NCBI GenBank assembly: GCA_005888465.1 | Contig: VAYJ01000081.1 | Location: forward strand, 1-6,989 | DNA length: 6,989 bases | Direction of reading: 5' to 3' | Source: Actinomycetota bacterium | GTDB taxonomy: Bacteria > Actinomycetota > UBA4738 | Shown here: piece after piece, positions 5,701 to 6,989 of the stretch | How the letters are laid out: each line of letters begins with the position of its first letter | Numbering within the stretch: position 1 is the stretch's first letter | Position numbers and translations under genes: made by a program | The notes under the pieces: generated by a model | What the model was told of the DNA's origin: nothing | Databases searched by the model: none | The model's input: the letters and a program-made list of their open reading frames with translations, nothing else

Positions 5701-5961
5701 GGGCACCTTGTCGCCCTCTGTCAGAGAAAAATCTTCGGGGCTGTCTTTTGGCGACGAATTCGTGTCTGCTTTGCGGGTAATGCAATCCTAACGTTCGGGC
5801 CCCGAATCGACATTTACGACGGTCCAATCGCGCACGCATCGTCTGTCTGGCCGTGGGTGCATGGGATACCAGGGGGACAGCTCGCCGTTGCGATCGGCGA
5901 GCTTTCCGAGGATACTCCTCCCGAGAAAACTCGACGCGGTGGCAGGCCGACGAGGGAGGCG

Positions 5962-6849
5962 ATGACATTACTCGGTCTGCACCAGAAGTTTCTCCGGTAT
6001 TGCGAGGTCGAAAGGCAGTTGGCGCAGCAGACGATCGTCGGCTACAGGAGTGATTTCGTGCAGTTCGTGGAATCGTTGCGCGACCACGGACGGTTTGGCT
6101 TGGCGAGACAGGATGCGCTGACAACGTTTTCGGTCGAGGCCGTTCGCGAGCACCAGTACGACATGGTGGCGCGGGGCTGGAGCCGGGCGACGTGCCGCCG
6201 GCGCATCATCCAGTTGAATCGCTTTGGGAAGTGGCTCGTGAAGCGCGGGCACCTCAAGGCGAACCCGCTGGATGACGTTGAGATCCCGAGGCGGGAGAAG
6301 ACCCTGCCGAAGGTCTTGCCATGGTCTGTGGCGGAGCAGGTGGTCATCGGGGAGTCGCGCGTTCGGAACCGCGCGATCCTTGCCGTGCTCGTGTATACGG
6401 GGCTCAGGCGAGGGGAGGTTGTCAGGCTCAACGTGAGCAGTTTGCAGCGGGAGGGGGACATCGCACTTCGCGTTCGCGGCAAGGGCAACAAGGAGCGGGT
6501 GGTCGGACTGCCTGGTCAGGCAGTCGAGGCCATCAACGCGTACCTGGCCACGCGCCCGAGCGCGAAGCCGGAAGAACCCATGTTTCTGGTCAGCGGGGGG
6601 CGTCGCATCACGGCCCGGGTCATCACCAAGGCCGTGGCGCGAGCGGGTCGGCGGCTCAAGACGCACCTGCACCCCCACCTGTTCCGCCATACGTACGCCA
6701 CGCGTCTGCACGAGCTCGGCGTGGACCTGCTGGTGATCCAGGGACTCTTGGGTCATGAGTCTGTGGCCACGACAGAGATCTACACGCGCGTGAGTGCGGC
6801 ACGGCAGCGGCAGGCGATTCAGGCGTTGGAATCTGGAAAACGCACCTAG
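5962..6849 (+). CDS. XerC/XerD-like tyrosine recombinase (integrase), 295 aa
   Basis: ATG 5962 gives the usual Xer length (about 300 residues); GGAGG at 5955-5959 precedes it by only two bases, so the start is reasonable but not ideal. An in-frame GTG at 5857 would add 35 residues, including a basic RRGGRPTREA segment. Residues 3-100 form the SAM-like core-binding domain (FLRYCEVERQLAQQTIVGYR, then SRATCRRRIIQLNRFGKWLV). Residues 115-285 are the catalytic domain with every active-site residue: R149 in TGLRRGE, K174 in the VRGKGNKERV hairpin, H239 and R242 in HPHLFRHTYAT, H265 in LLGHES, and nucleophile Y274 in TEIYTRV. The enzyme cuts and rejoins DNA at paired sites through a 3'-phosphotyrosine bond, with no extra cofactor. 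It ends about 60-70 bp from the 3' end of rnpB, transcribed toward it. That position, and the excisionase-like gene across the spacer, suggest an element integrase rather than the housekeeping Xer enzyme of the chromosome. Confidence 0.93.
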   Translation: MTLLGLHQKFLRYCEVERQLAQQTIVGYRSDFVQFVESLRDHGRFGLARQDALTTFSVEAVREHQYDMVARGWSRATCRRRIIQLNRFGKWLVKRGHLKANPLDDVEIPRREKTLPKVLPWSVAEQVVIGESRVRNRAILAVLVYTGLRRGEVVRLNVSSLQREGDIALRVRGKGNKERVVGLPGQAVEAINAYLATRPSAKPEEPMFLVSGGRRITARVITKAVARAGRRLKTHLHPHLFRHTYATRLHELGVDLLVIQGLLGHESVATTEIYTRVSAARQRQAIQALESGKRT

Positions 6850-6851
6850 TG

Positions 6852-6882
6852 GTTATCTGCCCCCCTGGGGGGTCCCAATAAC
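6852..6882. repeat. Imperfect inverted repeat between recombinase and rnpB
   Basis: GTTAT (6852-6856) and ATAAC (6878-6882) are the outer arms; six C, T and six G (6860-6872) form the centre. As RNA it would make a strong hairpin and may end transcription of the recombinase or rnpB, although no T-run follows on either strand. A recombinase binding site is the alternative, since it lies exactly between the integrase and its presumed target. Confidence 0.45.
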
Positions 6883-6912
6883 TTTTGCAGGCTAAGGGCG
6901 CGAAAGATATAA

Positions 6913-6989
6913 ATCACGCCAGAGAAGGCCTGTAAGCCGGGTCCTGTCACCTGGGGGATGCCCAGGGAGACGGTCATTTCTCTACGACG
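6913..6989 (-). ncRNA. rnpB: RNase P RNA, 3' part (runs off the window)
   Basis: Read on the minus strand, the last bases contain two blocks diagnostic of bacterial RNase P RNA in the right order: TAGAGAAATGACCGTC (about 6984-6969, the conserved AGA-AUGA-YGYC region) and ACAGGACCCGGCTTACAGGC (6947-6928), the conserved stretch close to the 3' end. The following TTCTCTGGCGTG would be the 3' strand of the terminal P1 helix, so the RNA should end near 6913. The 5' part, including its P1 partner strand, lies beyond the window. RNase P RNA is the catalytic subunit that removes 5' leaders from tRNA precursors. The exact 3' end is estimated. Confidence 0.87.

Larger units (their letters stand above)
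5189..5961. other. Repeat-rich non-coding spacer between the HTH gene and the recombinase
   Basis: About 770 bp with no supported gene. It is visibly more AT-rich than the flanking genes between about 5335 and 5580. It carries the second 15-nt repeat, a 13-nt match to the rnpB 3' end, the second dif-like site and the GTATCCCC array. The recombinase frame stays open upstream to 5578, but that translation crosses the array and has no domain character, so it is not annotated as protein. The arrangement of divergent genes around a spacer dense in short repeats is typical of an att/regulatory region. Confidence 0.55.

Noticed and set aside
5578..5961. N-terminal extension of the recombinase by 128 residues
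   Set aside because: The frame is open, but it runs through the GTATCCCC array, lacks a ribosome binding site at its TTG start and has no domain character; ATG 5962 gives the normal family length.

Overview
The window is GC-rich (by eye about two thirds G+C in the coding parts) and looks like a fragment of a bacterial chromosome, probably an uncultivated soil or subsurface lineage. The mix of an NT5C-type phosphatase, a D-aminoacylase-like amidohydrolase, a stand-alone SDR and a BamE-like lipoprotein would suit Rokubacteria/Methylomirabilota or a high-GC proteobacterium. That placement is only a guess; no feature here fixes the taxon.

Layout. (1) Positions 1-506 hold no convincing gene but contain two strong dyad-symmetric sequences (118-145 and 283-300). 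(2) Positions 507-1148, minus strand, encode an NT5C-type HAD phosphatase cut by an in-frame amber codon; upstream of it, 1250-1336 looks like the orphan C-terminus of another minus-strand gene. (3) Positions 1558-4232 are the intact metabolic core: an N-acyl-D-amino-acid deacylase-type amidohydrolase (minus) and an SDR oxidoreductase (plus), divergently transcribed from a 164-bp spacer with mirror-image -10-like hexamers. (4) A BamE/SmpA-like lipoprotein gene starts at 4308 and loses its family resemblance near 4480. (5) From there to about 6,920 the DNA looks mobile: an excisionase-like helix-turn-helix gene (minus), a roughly 770-bp non-coding stretch full of repeats, and a complete XerC/D-like tyrosine recombinase (plus). 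(6) The window ends inside the RNase P RNA gene (rnpB, minus), whose 3' end lies about 60-70 bp beyond the recombinase stop.

How the parts may work together. The deacylase and SDR probably share regulation and may act in one catabolic route, but the substrate cannot be read from the sequence. The HTH protein, the recombinase, the GTATCCCC array between them and the rnpB 3' end together resemble a small cargo-poor integrative element. Three sequence relations support recombination history: a 13-nt stretch of the rnpB 3' end recurs in inverted orientation at 5368-5380; a 15-nt exact direct repeat brackets the HTH gene; and two related 28-bp sites with 11-6-11 architecture lie exactly 5,300 bp apart in the same orientation, one in the first 150 bp and one beside the array. 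None of these proves activity, and the true att sites are not established.
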